DNA of 64,000 bases from Arctopsyche grandis. Taxonomy: Eukaryota > Arthropoda > Insecta > Trichoptera > Hydropsychidae. The DNA lies in assembly GCF_051622035.1 (NCBI RefSeq), contig NC_135359.1:17049501-17113500 (forward strand). The letters run 5' to 3'. The notes under the pieces are model-generated. The model searched no databases, was not told where the DNA came from, and was given only the letters and a program-made list of their open reading frames with translations. Made by a program: the position numbers and the translations under genes. Shown one piece after another: positions 23,424-35,600 of this stretch. Numbering within the stretch: the stretch's first letter is position 1; each line of letters starts with the position of its first letter.

Positions 23424-25765
23424 GTGAATTATGTTACAGTATCGTTAGAATAAATTGAAAATAAAATAAATTGAAAAGAATACTGAACGAAACAATTCAG
23501 CATGCAGTTTTTCCAAATTGGCTAGCATCCAATTATTTTTATACATGTATATGAAAACAGTAGTGTCGCTGAGAACACAGAAATAAAACTACGTGTGAGT
23601 CAAGAACGTAAAACCGGAAAATAATGTACACATTTAATTCTACTACACCGACAACGCTCAAGATAGATTGACCCACTGTGTCAAAAAGTCAAGCGTTCGT
23701 TATCAAATAAGTATATTTTTACATTCAATTCCGAAGATAACTTTAACTTTAAAGAATAACTTTAACACATTCACATGGAGAGTCTCAATTGAGATTTTAT
23801 TTCATGCATTATGAAACACTATTTTTACTTAATCGATGAGTTAAATAAAAATAGTTTTAAAATATAGCGAAGTATAAACATTTTTTATTAAAAATTATAC
23901 ACCATGCATTCACATTTGATATGTTTATAAAATTGTTACAGAATGGTGGCAATGTTAATGAAAATATTATGATGTTGCATGTTTAATTTGATTATCAGCA
24001 GTAATGTCGCAAGGTAAAAATAATCATTTACAAGGACGAAGTAATCGAATGATTACATTTAATTATATAAACAGAGGAGTGGTAAACGAGTGATATGTGT
24101 GATGGTTCATGGAAGGGTTGATGAAGGATCAACGGTAATTGGATATATTTTGAAAGATATATATGTATGTAAAGTGAAAATACCGGCAGGCGAGTGGTAT
24201 CATTCGTACGAAATGTTTCGCAGAAACGGATTTCTGAGGACCGGGAGAGCGAGGGTTGGTTCGATCCAGCTTCACTCGCACTCCATTTCCGTTTCCGTTT
24301 CCGTTTCCATTTCCATTTCCACTTCCACTTCCAATTCCATTCGCAATTCCATCCCCACCCCCTCTCCGGCCCTCCATCTCGACCACCGACTCGCGACTGA
24401 CGACTATCGTCACGCTCGCCTCTATTTTATATACATTTTTCAATATTTTGATTTGGGGCTGCCATCACTAAAAATGTTCTTCAGAAATAAATATGTACAC
24501 ACATTTGAAGTCACTCTCAGTATTTGCTCTTACTTTTTACGATCGATCACAACGAGTGGATTAGATTTATTATTTTAAGAGTTAAATTCGCGTAGGTTTA
24601 ATTTTGAAACTCTTTCGAATATCGATATGGGAATGCTACGGTTATACCAATGCTAACAATAATTGATCAACTTTAATCAAAAAGTAATTTAATTTCAAGC
24701 GGAGTTAAATTGCAACGTTATAAAACTAAATCGAATCACGTTGGATTATGAAGTGATACGATTATGCGAAACTATCGTCCCGTCGAAATGTGTGCAATGA
24801 AATATTTCTACCACAATAACTCATTCCGATCTGGAAATTTTCTTTACGCCCCCGCTTTGTTATATCTTTGATTATCACAAATCAATAAAAACAGCAATCC
24901 GAAAAAACAACAATGCGACCAAACAAGTATTATACTTTTCAACTCGGGTATATATTTTCGAGCGGTACACCCAATTCGATCGATTCCCGTTTTTCCGACC
25001 CGCTGAGTCTTGAAAGGGAGAAAAAACGAGTCTTTCGTAGCGCACGTGTAATATAAACACTATTTTTTTCAGTTGTTTTGAGAGGATTTCCAGAATTTGC
25101 ATGTTTTTACTGTTTGTATATTTGCACAAGTCTAATTCATATATAATATATTCAATAATCCAATTATAAAGTCCAGGAATTCGAGATCTAAAACGGAAGA
25201 ACAGACACTAAATTTTACTTTTCAATAGTACAAACGAGAACGAGAATAAAGTAGATTTGTGCAAACATGTAAAAAATAAAAAGTATGTAGGAGCTCTATT
25301 ACACGATCGAGTTTGGGTCGCCATCCTGTGAGCCGAGGCCGATTCGACCATATTGGTTGGTCGAATCGGCCTACTTTCTTCCCGACCGTCATATTAAATA
25401 GTCGTATATTAAACCACAATGTCATTTAATTTCATTCGCCCCTATAAGTACAAACATGCAAATTTTGGAGATACCCTTAAAGAGCTGAATAGTTTAAAAC
25501 GGGAAACAATGTTTATATTGTGCCCCGCCAAGATATACACACGCATTCCAAAGGATTCGATTTTTTTTCTCTTTACAGCAATGCCATTTTTGAGAGTCGG
25601 GAAAACGGGAATGGGGCATATTATACCATCAATATTATCACGCGATCCATATTGATAATGTAATCGGTCAGTATCAAGATATTTAGTAGCAAATTCGGTT
25701 GTTTTGAAATAAGTGTAGGCAGGGAAAAACAGTTGTAAGTGCAATGTTCACATCACTTTGGGTGG
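23424..25765. other. Gene-poor region that should contain the missing GBA2 5' exon(s)
   Basis: No exon recognised. Holds a CCATTTCCATTTCC/TTTCCGTTTCCG hexamer minisatellite at about 24277-24345, which creates open frames in several phases on both strands that I regard as artefacts. A perfect hairpin at 25337-25371 (14 bp arms GGCCGATTCGACCA) is followed by CTTCCCGACCGTCATATT, a fragment of the LTR-like family described at 26831-26978. Confidence 0.4.
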
Positions 25766-26015
25766 GTTCGGTGATTACTAGTCAAATGTGAACCGGTAAC
25801 AGGATAACCGGTCGCTCTAGATCGGTCACACGTCGTCACCTGTCACATTAAAACTGGTCGCAAGAAAACTGGTCACACCCGAAAATTGGTCTCGAAAAAA
25901 CTGGTCACACCCAAAGATTAAAAATTGTTCTATTTTTGGGTGTGACCAGTTTTTTCGTGACCAATTTTTGGGTGTGACCAGTTTTCTCGTGACCAATTTT
26001 TGCACGTGACCAAGT
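25766..26015. repeat. Element with GTGACCAGTTTT tandem units, second copy
   Basis: Starts GTGATTACTAGTCAAATGTG and continues AACCGGTCGCTCTAGATCGG like the element inside the 9.8-10.9 kb cluster, then has several imperfect copies of GGTGTGACCAGTTTTCTCGT in both orientations. It is a dispersed repeat. The right inverted end seen at 10.5 kb is missing here. Confidence 0.65.
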
Positions 26016-26089
26016 TTTCCTCCTGGTATAGGGTCGTATATTTGGAGGTCAGCCATCTGAGAATGTGGCTAATGCAGATACAATGTATT

Positions 26090-26195
26090 CCTATATAAGG
26101 CGGGTGATAGGTTTTGACCGTTTCCCGGCTTATGGAAACTCAATTGGGTTTTGAAGAGGATCTTTATTGCTCGATTAATATAGGTATTAAGTATT
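26090..26195 (-). mobile_element. LTR retrotransposon end fragment
   Basis: On the minus strand this reads CAATAAAGATCCTCTTCAAAACCCAATTGAGTTTCC and on to GGTCAAAACCTATCACC. That matches the AATAAA-containing end at 27580-27660 on the plus strand, so two copies of one LTR family lie here in opposite orientations. Confidence 0.55.
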
Positions 26196-26308
26196 ATTTT
26201 ATGTATTTACGGCGAAGTAGGTAGTTGTTTCGAAGGAGTGAATCAGGGCGAGCTCTTGTAGCTCACTGGAATCTGGGGACGATGCGCTGGTTTATATAGT
26301 CGTTGATT

Positions 26309-26375
26309 ATGCAACGCGTAGCTCAGCTGGTGAGATCACGTTCTGGAAGATTTCTACGGGGTCGAAGTCTTCCTT
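26309..26375 (+). repeat. tRNA-like sequence, probably a decayed tRNA or SINE head
   Basis: GCGTAGCTCAGCTGGTGAGA resembles a pol III A box and TACGGGGTCGAAGTC a weak B box at near tRNA spacing. The B box departs from GGTTCGANTCC and no acceptor-stem pairing is evident, so an active tRNA gene is unlikely. Confidence 0.3.
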
Positions 26376-26462
26376 TGTGTGCTGTGTTTGGTGCGTAGTT
26401 AGTTGGCTCCGTGAGGGTTCCCATGTACTCGTGATTGCGTATCTGGAGCGAGTTTATGGTAC

Positions 26463-26624
26463 TATAGGGGATGGAACGAATGAAACGACTGACTTGTTAA
26501 TGCACGTTGATTTATTATGACGGCCGAAGACGAAGTGATAGTAGCAACTCTGAACACGGCCGCGTTGGTCCCAACTCACAGGAAGGTGACCGAACTCGAC
26601 CATGTCATATAGCGAGCCACCACA
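26463..26624 (-). mobile_element. 160 bp LTR-like repeat (family L), copy a
   Basis: On the minus strand it begins TGTGGTGGCTCGC, carries the family core GACATGGTCGAGTTCGG and ACCAACGCGGCCGTGTTC, then a poly(A)-signal-like region, and ends CGTTCCATCCCCTATA. The flanks (GTAC and GTGT) do not form a clean duplication, unlike copies c, d and f. Confidence 0.65.
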
Positions 26625-26830
26625 GTGTCTTTGCCCTAGTTCGAACGGAGGTACTTCGGTCAAGGTTGACTTAACGTTTTCGAACAGGACGCGATGATGT
26701 CATCTGTGCAGCTCGAGTTCGATGGGGGAAATAGGTGATATCATCGATCTAGTTTTGTAATAGTACAAGTTGTGGTATATTCCTACACCTACATAAGCGA
26801 TACTAGAATCACGATCTGTATTGATGGTAA

Positions 26831-26978
26831 GGGGGCGTAGGGGAACGAAACGACGGAGTGTTGTAAACACGACTGTTTATTATGACGGTCGGGAAGGAAG
26901 TGGAGCAGGGGCGAGCAACGTGGCCGAGTTGGTCCCAGTTCGCAGGATGGTGACCGAAACTCGACCATGTCGTAGAGC
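26831..26978 (-). mobile_element. Family L repeat, copy b (diverged subfamily)
   Basis: Shares TCGAGTTTCGGTCACCATCC and TCATAATAAACAGTCGTG with the copy at 43966-44116. This subfamily has CCGACCGTCATAATAAA where the main family has a different purine-rich stretch. Confidence 0.55.
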
Positions 26979-27260
26979 GCTTCATCGGTGTAATACCCCT
27001 CAATCGGTCGAATGGAGTAGATCCTTTAGGAATACACGGTAAACACGTACTACGCATTGTGAACCTACGCACCGAGGAAAAGTCGACCCCTAAAAACAGC
27101 TACAGGACGCGACCTCCAGAGAAGGGCAAGTCGACTCCTAAATACAACTGTAGGACGCGACTTCCAGAGAAAGTCAAATTGACCACCAAATAGGTGCAGG
27201 ACGCGATCTACAGAGAAGGACATGTCAACCGCTAACGACCTTCGGACATTTGGATCGTAT

Positions 27261-27420
27261 TTTGGGGGATGAACGAATGAGATGACTGGCATGTTGATGC
27301 ACGTGCTTTTATTATGAGAGCCAGAGACGGAGTGCAGTAGCCACTCTGAACACGGCCGAGTTGGTCTCAACTCGCAGGAAGGTGGCCGAACTCGACCATG
27401 TCGTATAGCGAGCCGCCACA
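27261..27420 (-). mobile_element. Family L repeat, copy c, with 4 bp target duplication
   Basis: The minus strand starts TGTGGCGGCTCGCTATACG, contains CATAATAAAAGCACGTGC and ends TTCGTTCATCCCCCAAA. It is flanked on the plus strand by GTAT on both sides (27257-27260, 27421-27424). A 4 bp duplication, a TG start and an internal AATAAA suggest a solo LTR or a very small LTR-type element. Confidence 0.7.
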
Positions 27421-27662
27421 GTATATAAACCCCCCATGGTGGATTCAACAGGACAGTTCATCCAGCCACGCCACCGTGAGCACAACAAAACAGTTCGTTC
27501 AGACCTTCCACCGAAGACAAGCAACTACCCTTCTTTACTACGATTATCCTGTACTTGCTAAACACTTGCATTAACTATACAATAAAGATATTTTTCAAAA
27601 CTCAACTGAGTTTCTACAGGCCGAGAAGTGGTCGAAACCAATCACCTATTTCTGTAACACTT
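27421..27662 (+). mobile_element. LTR retrotransposon promoter-to-poly(A) fragment
   Basis: Contains a TATA box (GTATATAAACC at 27421) and, about 160 bp on, an AATAAA at 27581 followed by TTTCAAAACTCAACTGAGTTTC and an end reading CTATTTCTGTAACA at about 27660. This is the U3-R-U5 order of an LTR. Its end matches 26090-26195 in the opposite orientation. No gag or pol frame is attached. Confidence 0.55.
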
Positions 27663-28361
27663 TCTCGAGCACGGAGCGGGTATACTTATTGGGGCCGTCG
27701 ACACCCACAATATTACTTACTGCGACAACACGTCTTTACGCGCGAATACAACTCTCTCGCTGGGAGAGTTACTGGCGTACAGGGATACGTTTGTTCGTTC
27801 TTCCAGGTGTGTTCGTTCCGTGGTGGGGGTCAAAGGGAACAGAATGGCTAACCTGGGATGTCTTGTAGTCTATAGCTGCCGTGCAGCTGTTGTGAAGCTG
27901 TCTCTCGGATCACCTGGTCAGTCTTCCAGCGGCTGATGCTTCTAGAGCTTTCCGGAGCGCTTGGTTACCATGGAAAAGTTAACCCGCCGAGGTTAGGAAG
28001 CTGCGTGGAGATACAGGTGACGAACTGTTGGAACTCAGGGGAGGGAGTGATGATACACTCAACCGTTCCGCTGTTATTCAACAATATGGTTGATCTCTTG
28101 ATGCGTCTGCTCTGGAGACGGCTCGGGAGAGATCGAGGAGGGGGGGGGGGGGCGCCTGTGCCCCGTGACGACCGAAATGCCAATGAACGAGAATCCGCCC
28201 TCGTCTTCTTTCCCGCGGCAGGAGTGTTTCCACTCTAAAATAAGGGCTAATGTTGCTATTGATGGGACGGCTGGGAGAACGTCACGTTACATTACAATAT
28301 TTTCTGTATTCAGTTCCCAACTAGCAACCACAGGTTGCTATATGAAAAATATTGTAAGTAA
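27663..28361. other. Repeat-derived sequence without coding capacity
   Basis: GC-richer than the unique DNA and probably remains of LTR elements. A G-run of 12 lies at 28140-28151. At 28290-28352 is a copy of the small hairpin (family E; TTCAGTTCCCA, CAGGTTGCTAT) seen twice at 55.4-55.75 kb. Confidence 0.4.
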
Positions 28362-28523
28362 TGTGGCGGCTCGCTTATACGACATGGTCGAGTTTGGTTG
28401 CCTTCCTGCGAGTGGGGACCAACTCGGCTGGGTTCGGAGATCCGCTACTCACTCTGCCTTCAGCTGTCATATAATAAACACGTGCATTAACATGCCAGTC
28501 GTCTCATTCGTTCATCCCCCATA
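28362..28523 (+). mobile_element. Family L repeat, copy d, with 4 bp target duplication
   Basis: Starts TGTGGCGGCTCGCTTATACG, carries ATAATAAACACGTGCATT and ends TTCATCCCCCATA. Flanked by GTAA on both sides (28358-28361 and 28524-28527). This copy is in the opposite orientation to copies a, b, c and f. Confidence 0.75.
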
Positions 28524-28530
28524 GTAATAT

Positions 28531-28953
28531 TGTCGGGGTCTACGTGACGAGCCAGAATATTGTAACGTACGCCGCGGATTAAGCGAATAGAATCCCAGAG
28601 ACTGTGACCGTTCAAAGATTATTTGTAACGGATATCTGTTAAGGGATTAACTAAATGCATACCGTGAGACCGGTGTAAGTGGTTTTAGGGATTAGCGACA
28701 AGCTAAGTGCATGAAAGCTAAACAATGATTGCACTTCTCATACCGTGGGAATACATATCCGAATACGTGACTATACAGTAGGTAAACAGATTAGACGTCC
28801 TGAGAGATCTACCCCTTATAAGGCGGTACGTAAGTGATATCAGGTCATTCTGGACTTAGCAGTGACACTGCGTGTATCTCCTGAATTATCAATAAATGCT
28901 GTGAAACGACTGTTGGCTTTTTACTTGGATCCTCCACCCACCCCTACGCAACA
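28531..28953 (+). mobile_element. Solo LTR, 423 bp
   Basis: Begins TGTCGGGGTCTACGTGACG and ends CCCTACGCAACA (TG...CA), flanked by ATAT on both sides (28527-28530 and 28954-28957). A TATA-like CTTATAAGGCGG lies at about 28815 and AATAAA at 28891. The 4 bp duplication is compatible with a Gypsy-type element. No internal region is present, so it probably arose by LTR-LTR recombination. It abuts family L copy d. Confidence 0.75.
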
Positions 28954-28968
28954 ATATTAAATCATAGA

Positions 28969-29290
28969 AAACACAAATATCGGAAGGCAAAGATCGAAAA
29001 TCGAAAGATCAAAAAAAAAGGGTGCATGGTAAAAACGGTACATACTCACGTATATACTGACTTAATTTGTGCGAGCAGGGTACAACAGGAACAAGAGGAA
29101 CAGGCTTTTCCTCTCGTATTCTGCGCGCGCACATTAATACGGGAGGAAAAGCCTGTTCCTCTTGTTCCTGTTGTATCCTGCTCGCGCAAATTAAGTGAGT
29201 ATGTACCGTTTACCATGCACCTTTTTTTTTTGGTCTTTCGACTTAAGATCTTTCGATTTTCGATCTTTGCCTTCCGATATTTGCGTTTTC
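28969..29290. mobile_element. Long inverted-repeat MITE (family F), about 150 bp arms
   Basis: The left arm (ACACAAATATCGGAAGGCAA, GGGTGCATGGTAAA, ACAGGAACAAGAGGAACAGG) is repeated as its reverse complement on the right (CCTGTTCCTCTTGTTCCTGT, TTTACCATGCACC, TTGCCTTCCGATATTTGCG) around a CGCGCGCAC loop. It lies just upstream of Rsf1. A half copy is at 55495-55650. Confidence 0.85.
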
Positions 29291-29439
29291 TGTAATTTAA
29301 CATTCTGGTTCGTCACGGAGACCGATATTGTCGGTATCGACGGCCACATTCCGTTCGCTTCGTGTCTATGTGAAATAAACAGAGAATGAAATCGGTCGGA
29401 TAGTTCGTCGAGGTGCAAAATACCCTATTCGAGCTTGAG

Positions 29440-29661
29440 GCTTTCGAATGAAACGTGCAATTCGGACATGGCCGCCGAAAGCGAGGCGTGAATGTGGATC
29501 GGTGTTGTGTTGTATGCGTGCGGCGAGCGAGTGTAGTGTGTGGGGCGAGTGCGAGTGCGAGTCGAGTGGCGAGGCGAGTGGGGCGAGTGCGAGTGCGAGT
29601 GCGAGTGGCGTAGTGAGGGCGGCCGAGCGAAAGGGCTCCAGAGCTTCGGCTGCGGCTGCCC
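29440..29661 (+). promoter_or_regulatory. GC-rich 5' region of Rsf1 with GAGTGC repeats
   Basis: The composition changes abruptly to GC- and CpG-rich from about 29440 to 30100, with GCGAGTGCGAGTG tandem units at about 29540-29610. In AT-rich insect DNA such a block marks a promoter plus first exon. Several forward and reverse frames stay open only because of the composition. No core promoter motif could be fixed. Confidence 0.45.
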
Positions 29662-32600
29662 ATGGCGTCTGCCAGTGCCAGTGCAAGTGGCGGTGCCGAT
29701 GCTGTCGCCGGGGAGGGGGAGGGCGAGGCGGGCGAGGGGGAAGGCGGGGGCGCTTTCGAGGCGAGTGCGGCGGAGGCGGAGGCGGACCCCAACTTCGCAG
29801 CGGTCGTCAGCTTCCTGCGTCTTCTTGGAGCCGCCGCAGCCCTCGACGACATCGCCATCGACACGCTGGCGCTTCTCCTCGCCGACACCCAACAAGGTAC
29901 ACCTACAACCCATTCACTTCACCTCATTCCCACTGTCACCAGCACGCCCCCTCCCCTCCCCCTCCACCTCCCGCTCCCGATTACGCGCCAAATCCCCCCC
30001 CGCTCTCCGATCCAACCCCGCCCTCCTCCCCGGCGCGTTCGAACGAGTCGAGTCGAGTCGAGCCGAGCCGTGCCGTGTTTGTCAACATTCTGCGACGCAC
30101 GATGTTGTTCAAACTTTCCCAATAAAACGTTCCACAGGTTTCGCAACCGACCGTCTAACCTGTCATTTCGCCGAATCACTTGTGCAATATGGTATCAGAT
30201 TCGCGCTAATCCCCAGCCTGGCGCTACTCTACCCGATAGATCGTTATCGACAAACGTCAACTTTTATTATTATTATTATAATACACTAGTGCTGTGCTCG
30301 GTGAAATTTCAACAGGTAAAGTTACAATACCAAAGCTGAAACTACATAGAATCGAAATGAGAGCCGGAATTGGAACCGGAATCGAAATCGATATGATAAC
30401 GCTACCTTTTGCCTACCTATACCCATTCTACTGTTTCCGACATTTTAAAAATCCTTTCTTTTAACAATCTTTCTATCAGGCGATGACATACTGATGCTAT
30501 ATTCTTCTTTAAGCTCATAAATGGTTTCCTTGATTGTTCTGATTTACTGAATAAGGTTAATTTCAGAATCCCAGTTCGGTACTCTAGACGCGTTGCACTC
30601 TTTTCACTTGATCCTTTCAATACTAATTCCCAAAAATATTTTTATCTGCAGCGCGTTTATCGTATGTTTAACGGAGAGCTGAATGAGGTTGATCTATTTG
30701 GTATTTCCCTACATCAATTCAGGTCTAACATCGAGAGAATCTTGACCGATTGATTCATTTCTTCTATTCTATTTTTCCAATATTTCCAATATTTTTATAC
30801 TTTAGTTTAGTTATGTAATGTGCTATTTAATCATATTATAGCTTTCATTCTTTTCCTTTTCCTTTTGTTTATTTTGTATTTACCTTTTTCATTTGTTTTA
30901 TATTTGTAAATTTCAATTTCTTCTTATATTCTATTTTATAACCTTTTCCATATATTTTAATACTATAGTTTAATTATGCAATGTTCTACATATTTTGTCA
31001 TGCCTTTATTATTTACTTTTTAATTTGTTTTCCTTATATTTATCTTTTTCATTTTTGTAAAAATCTATTATTGGACTCGGATGTTACATATATTATTTAT
31101 TTACTATTTGTTTTTTTTATACATATCTATGTACATCCTGTCTGTTGATTTTTCAATTAATAAAATAAAATAAAATAAAATAATTGTAAAAAATTGTGTT
31201 TTGAAATCTCCATACTTGTCGATCCGTGCATCTGTTTTCACCAATTCTCGTTAACCCTTTGAATGCTGACCGACGCCGATCGGCGTTTTGCCAACAAATC
31301 CATGAGCTTGAAATACGCCGATAGACGTTTTTTTTTCAGTATGTCAAAAATACACTACCTGCTAAGCCTTTCCAGGTAACATTGAAAAAAAAATGCGTTA
31401 AAAATGGGTCGTGTAATCCATGTCAATGTTTATAAAAATCTTTGAAAACAGAATTTCCGAATTTATAACCATAGCAGAATTTCTCTATGGAAATCCTTAA
31501 CTGCCGAGTATTTTACATAGATTGTGAGCATTAGATTTTAACAACAACTAAGAAGATGGAACTAGTTTTGGAAAAATACCTTCATTAATGGATTTCTTTT
31601 ATTTATTTTATATTGTTGCAAGATATATTAGAGACTCGAAACACACCTTTACAAAACTTGAAATCCTCAGCAGTAGTTATCTAGGGTTTGTTTGGATCAG
31701 TTACAATTTTTACTAACCTCTTATACGTTTCACATGTATTTCGTTTAAGTGGTCATTTTTTTATATCTCTTATCTCTTATCCGATCGTTTTTTATACCTG
31801 CTTCTATTGGATTTCTAAATAATTCTAGTTGGAAATGTTGGCGTAATTTTCAGCACGGCAGACTTTCAATAGAAAAGACGTCAGCACTCAGACGGTTAAA
31901 TAAACTCTGAATATAATTTCTACATATACTTGAATATAATTTGCCAATATAATCAATTTTGAACAAAATTAATAATGTTATGTTTATTACAGCTAAATGC
32001 ATATGTACATATGTATTTAATTAATTTCAATAAATCAAACATTTTTCATATACTCCTAGTACCGAGCCGCTGAGACAAGTATAAAAATGAAAAGTTCATT
32101 TAACGAGAATTGATTTTTCGCAGGGGACCCCTTGTCAATACACTCACCCACAAATCCACCCTTACATACTCATCCCTTATGTCATTTTACGCCAAACTGA
32201 AAGTCACGCCTGTGGATTGGTTCCATCGAGCGAAACTATGTCAAATCAGGATCAAATCTACTTACACTTTACCCCGTTAATAACGCTCGATGAAAGTCAA
32301 TCCTGATTATTTCAAAAAGTTTTAATACATACATTAGTTGCATATCTAAAATCAATCGAAATTTCACGAAAAATGCTTCAATGAGTAAAAAAGTGAAAAC
32401 TTGTATCACGATAATATATTATTAATATCGATGCTTACTATTGCCGAGTATTTCTTATGTTTAATATTCTACAAAAAAGAAAAAATCATCATTTAGATTA
32501 GTTTGGAGTGCACTCTACTAATACCCATTGTTGTTATGTTTTTTCTAAGACGAACGTCTTATTTATATATTATGAAATCAATTTCATTTGAGTAAAATCC

Positions 32601-35600
32601 ACCTGTGATAGTATATAAAGTAACATATCAAATTCTTTAAATGTAGCACTCGAAACTTATCTCTTTAATGTCATAGCATTTATTTTGTTATATTCATTCT
32701 GAGGATCAATTGTTCGTTTTTTTTTTTACAGTTCCCGTACAATTAGAAGAACTATTTTCAAAGTTGTTAAGAAAAGCGGTGAAAAGCTTCCGTCCCGGGA
32801 GTTGGGAAAAGTGCCTCATCAAATTTTGTCACCAGCGTGGCTATAGACAAGAAGCATGGGAAGTGGAGCGTTTCGGATTGAAAAAGTCCAGTATTCACAT
32901 AAAAATAAAAGTTTTGAAAGTATAAAAGTTGATACGATGCTCTATATGTATTTGTGGCTTGTTGTTGATCTATTATTAAATACAAAATTCACATTTTATT
33001 TTCCAGTATCTGCTCGAATATCAATTCGTGTGTAATAATAAGTTTAAATTGGCCGTTAACAAAATGGAAAATAGTAAACTGCGTTTGACTCCATTGGGAA
33101 GGGACGATAAAGGGCGATGCTATTGGTTGCATAGAGATCACAGGGCCAATATAAGACTCTATAGAGAAGATCAAGATGAAGAAACGTGGAAACTTATCGC
33201 CAGGTATGTTAAGAATACTGCGTGAATGCTATATTCATATTATACATTTATACATTGTTCATAATGTATATTATTATATACGATATTCAAATTTTGGATT
33301 TTGTTATACAGTGATCGAGCGGGCGTGGTGGAAATAATATCTGCTTTAAGATTGGGTAAAAGTCCTTCACCCTCCGTAACTGAACCGGTTTTGAATGAGG
33401 ATTCCAACAGTGTCGGAAGTCCGTGCAACCGAACTACCGATAACGAAACTGATAGCATAGTAATATTTTCATTTATTTTCTCAATTATCGAATAATATTG
33501 AAGAAATATTTTTTAAAGAATTATATTTTGATTTTAATTAATTATTTTTTCATATTTCAGTCTAAAAAAGAATCATCTTCATCACCGCGTGATAAAAAAA
33601 CGTCTACAAATGTCGAAGATAAAACGAAAGCTGATTCGACAATGATGCCTACTGAGAAATCTGAAGAAATACCTATGGAAATTGACGAACAATCGAATAG
33701 TATAACTAAAGATACTGTGACTGCAGATATTAAATTGACTGCAAAAGAAAATGATAAAACTTTGACTGATGAAGTTACCGAAATGAATGCAGATGATACT
33801 AAATTAAATCAAACTTCCCTTGCAGAGTTTAACATTAATGGTGCTAAATCAAGTTTAGACAATCCAATCGATAATATTGATGAAATTGAAAAAAAAGATT
33901 CTGCAACATCTAAAGAAACAGAAAAATCAAATAAGTGTGATTTAGAAGAAAAAATACAAAATAATCAATTAAATTTAGATAAATCAACAAACGATGAATC
34001 AGATTGTGATGATGAAGTTATAGAAGAGAAAACAATGATAGTTAAAGGAGAAGGAAGTGGAGCTGAGTGTGAATCCGTTCCTTTGCATTATTTTAGTGAA
34101 GAAATCGAAGAAGAGGTCATGTATATAACTGGAGAAGGTTCAGGCAATGATTGCACAACTGGAAATCCGTCAATAGAAACCTCTTCTCATTCCGAAAATC
34201 AAAGTAGCGAATCGAAAGATAACGAAATTGAGAATCCTTCTAATTCGCAAGAAAATCGGGTAGATGAAAATAAATTGGAAAGCAAATTGAAAAATAATAT
34301 TGACGATGTGACCGATAAAATGAATTGTACAGAAAGCATATCTAAAACTGACGATGAAATAGTGTGCACCAAAGTGTCGGAAAATGACACTCCAAAGAGT
34401 AATACGAATATTTCAGATGAAACTGAGTTAGACATGGAGACAAAAAATATTCAATCAGCCCCTCTTCCCGTCACAAAACGATTTCTCCAAAATATACCAA
34501 AGTCCACTTTCGTTTCAGAGGCATTGGATGGAAATCGTTCGAATAAAACTAAACTATGGAGTGTAGATTCTATGTGTGGAAACACTTCATCTTCTGAATC
34601 TCCTGCTACGACTGAAAAAAATAGCATATGTGAAACAGTATTATTAAATAAAAATAGTTTTACCGGTAGTAATAATGTATATGTGGATATAAATAGCACC
34701 GAAAATCATACTTGTGCTACAATAGATGTCGATAAAGTGGAAAATTGCCCAAAACTTTCTAGTACTAATTGTGATAAGTTAAATAGTGATTTAAATAAAA
34801 CTCATGAAACTGAAGTTTGCAAAGAGAAAGATAGTGAATCTGTTGTCACTAAAAAGTTCTTTTTTGGTCAGCCTGGATGTTTAAAATTATCACCTGACTC
34901 TTCTAGAACATCCTTTTCATCTGAAATGAAAGAAAAAGCTTTTTTGAATAATGATCAAAAAGAACACTCAACCAACAACAATAATACCCAAAAATCAATG
35001 CTAAATGCTGAAGTTGTAACCGTTGAAAATACTGATTCTGATAAACAAAAGTATTGTCATAAACAGGAAGAAGAATTGTCTGATATTAAAGAAGATATTT
35101 CTGAAGAGGAAAGTCAATCATCTAAGTTATTGGATTCTCCATCAAATAACAAAAATAGAGAAGTAGAAACTGTGCCTGAAAATGATTTGTCGAGTTTAAA
35201 AGTTGAAAGTGATGTTATACTAAAACCGATTGTGCCTGAAGGAAATGCTTTGTTAGATTCTGAAACTGAGTCTGAGAAATTGATAAAAAAGGATGTTGAC
35301 ATTGATTCAGAAATGAAGTCCATCTCTGAAGATGAACAGAAAGAAGTCACTGATAAAATTCAGTCAGTGAGCTGTTTAAAACATAAAGTTGATTCTGACG
35401 ATTCTTTTGAAATAAATACAAATACAAAATTTAAAACTACGGCTGTAAAAAAATTGAAATTGACTGACGACAATTCAAATAAAAATATTCACGTGACTGA
35501 AAATGACAATGAAGACAGAAATATTAAAAAGGACTCTATGGAAGTCAATACGAATGATTTATCAGAGACTGAAGATTTAAGTAATAAAATTGAAGATGAA

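Larger units (their letters stand above)
29897..32731 (+). other. Rsf1 intron 1 (2.8 kb), carrying transposon remains
   Basis: Donor CAACAAG/GTACACC, acceptor TTTTTTTACAG. Besides the LINE relic and TTAA element listed separately, the rest (29900-30430 GC-rich to AT-rich transition; 31900-32730 AT-rich) shows no gene. Confidence 0.7.

Noticed and set aside
24129-24578. Overlapping frames on both strands with (GN)n or (FPFP)n repeats
   Set aside because: They are translations of a TTTCCR hexanucleotide minisatellite; any array with a unit divisible by three gives such frames.
26309-26375. Functional tRNA gene
   Set aside because: The B box departs from the consensus and no acceptor-stem pairing is visible; kept only as a weak tRNA-like repeat.
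29313-30339. Several long overlapping ORFs on both strands around the Rsf1 first exon
   Set aside because: Only the frame from 29662 to 29896 has the family N-terminus (PNFAAVVSFLRLLG) and joins in phase to exon 2; the others reflect the GC-rich composition.
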